From positions 42,316 through 106,315 of the IMG/VR virus record IMGVR_UViG_3300032291_002524: 64,000 nt of DNA; one strand, 5' to 3'. Numbering within the stretch: the first letter of the stretch is position 1; each line of letters opens with the position of its first letter. A program made the translations under genes and the position numbers. The notes under the pieces were generated by a model that searched no databases, was not told the origin of the DNA, and saw only the letters and a program-made list of their open reading frames with translations. This stretch comes from a virus. Positions 63,825 to 64,000 of this stretch are shown one piece after another.

Positions 63825-64000
63825 TAACCATTTCTCTTATTTCTTTTTCAGAATATTTTATAGATATTGGGGTTTTTCGTAAATCCAAATCACCACCAAC
63901 GGATTGAAGGTTTCCAAGGGATTCGATTTCAGTTCCTAGTAAATCCAAATCACCACCAACGGATTGAAGGTTTCCAAGGGATTCGATTTCAGTTCCTAGT
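63799..64000 (-). CDS. Leucine-rich-like repeat protein 4 (partial, runs off the right edge)
   Basis: Only the C-terminal part is in the window. It has the same 20-residue SLGNLQSVGGDLDL units and a YSEKEIREMVNVSG cap as the 37-38 kb genes, and ends at TAA (complement of 63799-63801). The last two 60-bp units in the window are identical, a sign of recent unit duplication. Confidence 0.75.
   Translation of the reverse strand, partial: LGTEIESLGNLQSVGGDLDLLGTEIESLGNLQSVGGDLDLRKTPISIKYSEKEIREMVNVSGKIYN

Overview
The window is AT-rich, densely coding DNA that reads as part of a very large tailed bacteriophage of a Bacteroidota (Flavobacteriia-like) host. The phage assignment rests on gene content: two peptidoglycan-degrading enzymes, a thymidylate synthase with a GIY-YIG endonuclease beside it, a T4-type RNA ligase, free-standing homing endonucleases, about 45 tRNA or tRNA-like genes and a tmRNA. 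No terminase, portal or capsid gene was recognised here. The host assignment rests on TTG-N18-20-TAnnTTTG promoters, near absence of Shine-Dalgarno sites, signal peptides of flavobacterial type, and one protein ending in what looks like a type IX secretion sorting domain.

Layout. 1-8.4 kb: mostly minus-strand genes (nucleotidyltransferase, KTSC protein, UVR-motif protein, M20 peptidase, a large TKWC-motif protein) and a plus-strand ClpC-type unfoldase. 8.4-9.0 kb: tmRNA. 9-10.8 kb: DNA repair-like and HNH genes. 10.9-17.2 kb: large minus-strand probable virion proteins. 17.3-31.5 kb: a mainly plus-strand accessory region with phosphoesterases, a P-loop kinase, ClpP, secreted proteins, SGNH hydrolase, RNA ligase, thymidylate synthase, thioesterase, transglycosylase and a cyclic-phosphate-processing receiver domain. 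31.5-36.7 kb and 40.6-51.8 kb: two tRNA arrays with structured non-coding RNA and four homing endonuclease genes. 37-38.8 kb and the right edge: genes built of 20-residue leucine-rich-like repeats. 48.6-64 kb: further probable virion and injected proteins, a GH19 endolysin and metallopeptidase-like proteins.

How it may work together. Canonical tRNAs for all 20 amino acids are present. Each array is preceded by a promoter, a 22-31 codon leader ORF, and an RNA segment that can form either an antiterminator or an intrinsic terminator, then a boxA-like element. Leader 1 contains codons for all 14 amino acids whose canonical tRNAs follow it. Leader 2 contains codons for all ten in the second array, and it lacks exactly the seven amino acids (C, H, L, N, Q, W, Y) found only in array 1. 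This is the geometry of ribosome-mediated attenuation, so the arrays may switch on when translation stalls for lack of charged tRNA. The tmRNA, ClpP, ClpC-like ATPase and UVR protein form a parallel ribosome-rescue and proteolysis set. RNA ligase, kinase and the receiver-domain protein could repair cleaved tRNA. Together they look like a kit for keeping translation alive during infection.

Two promoter classes are visible, TAnnTTTG and TATTTAT. Both often lie only 3-8 bases before the start codon, which implies leaderless mRNAs. Many TATTTAT genes share a short N-terminal peptide with an (I/L)-x-E site, like T4 capsid-targeting sequences. All functional statements are from reading the sequence. 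No alignment, folding or database search was run.
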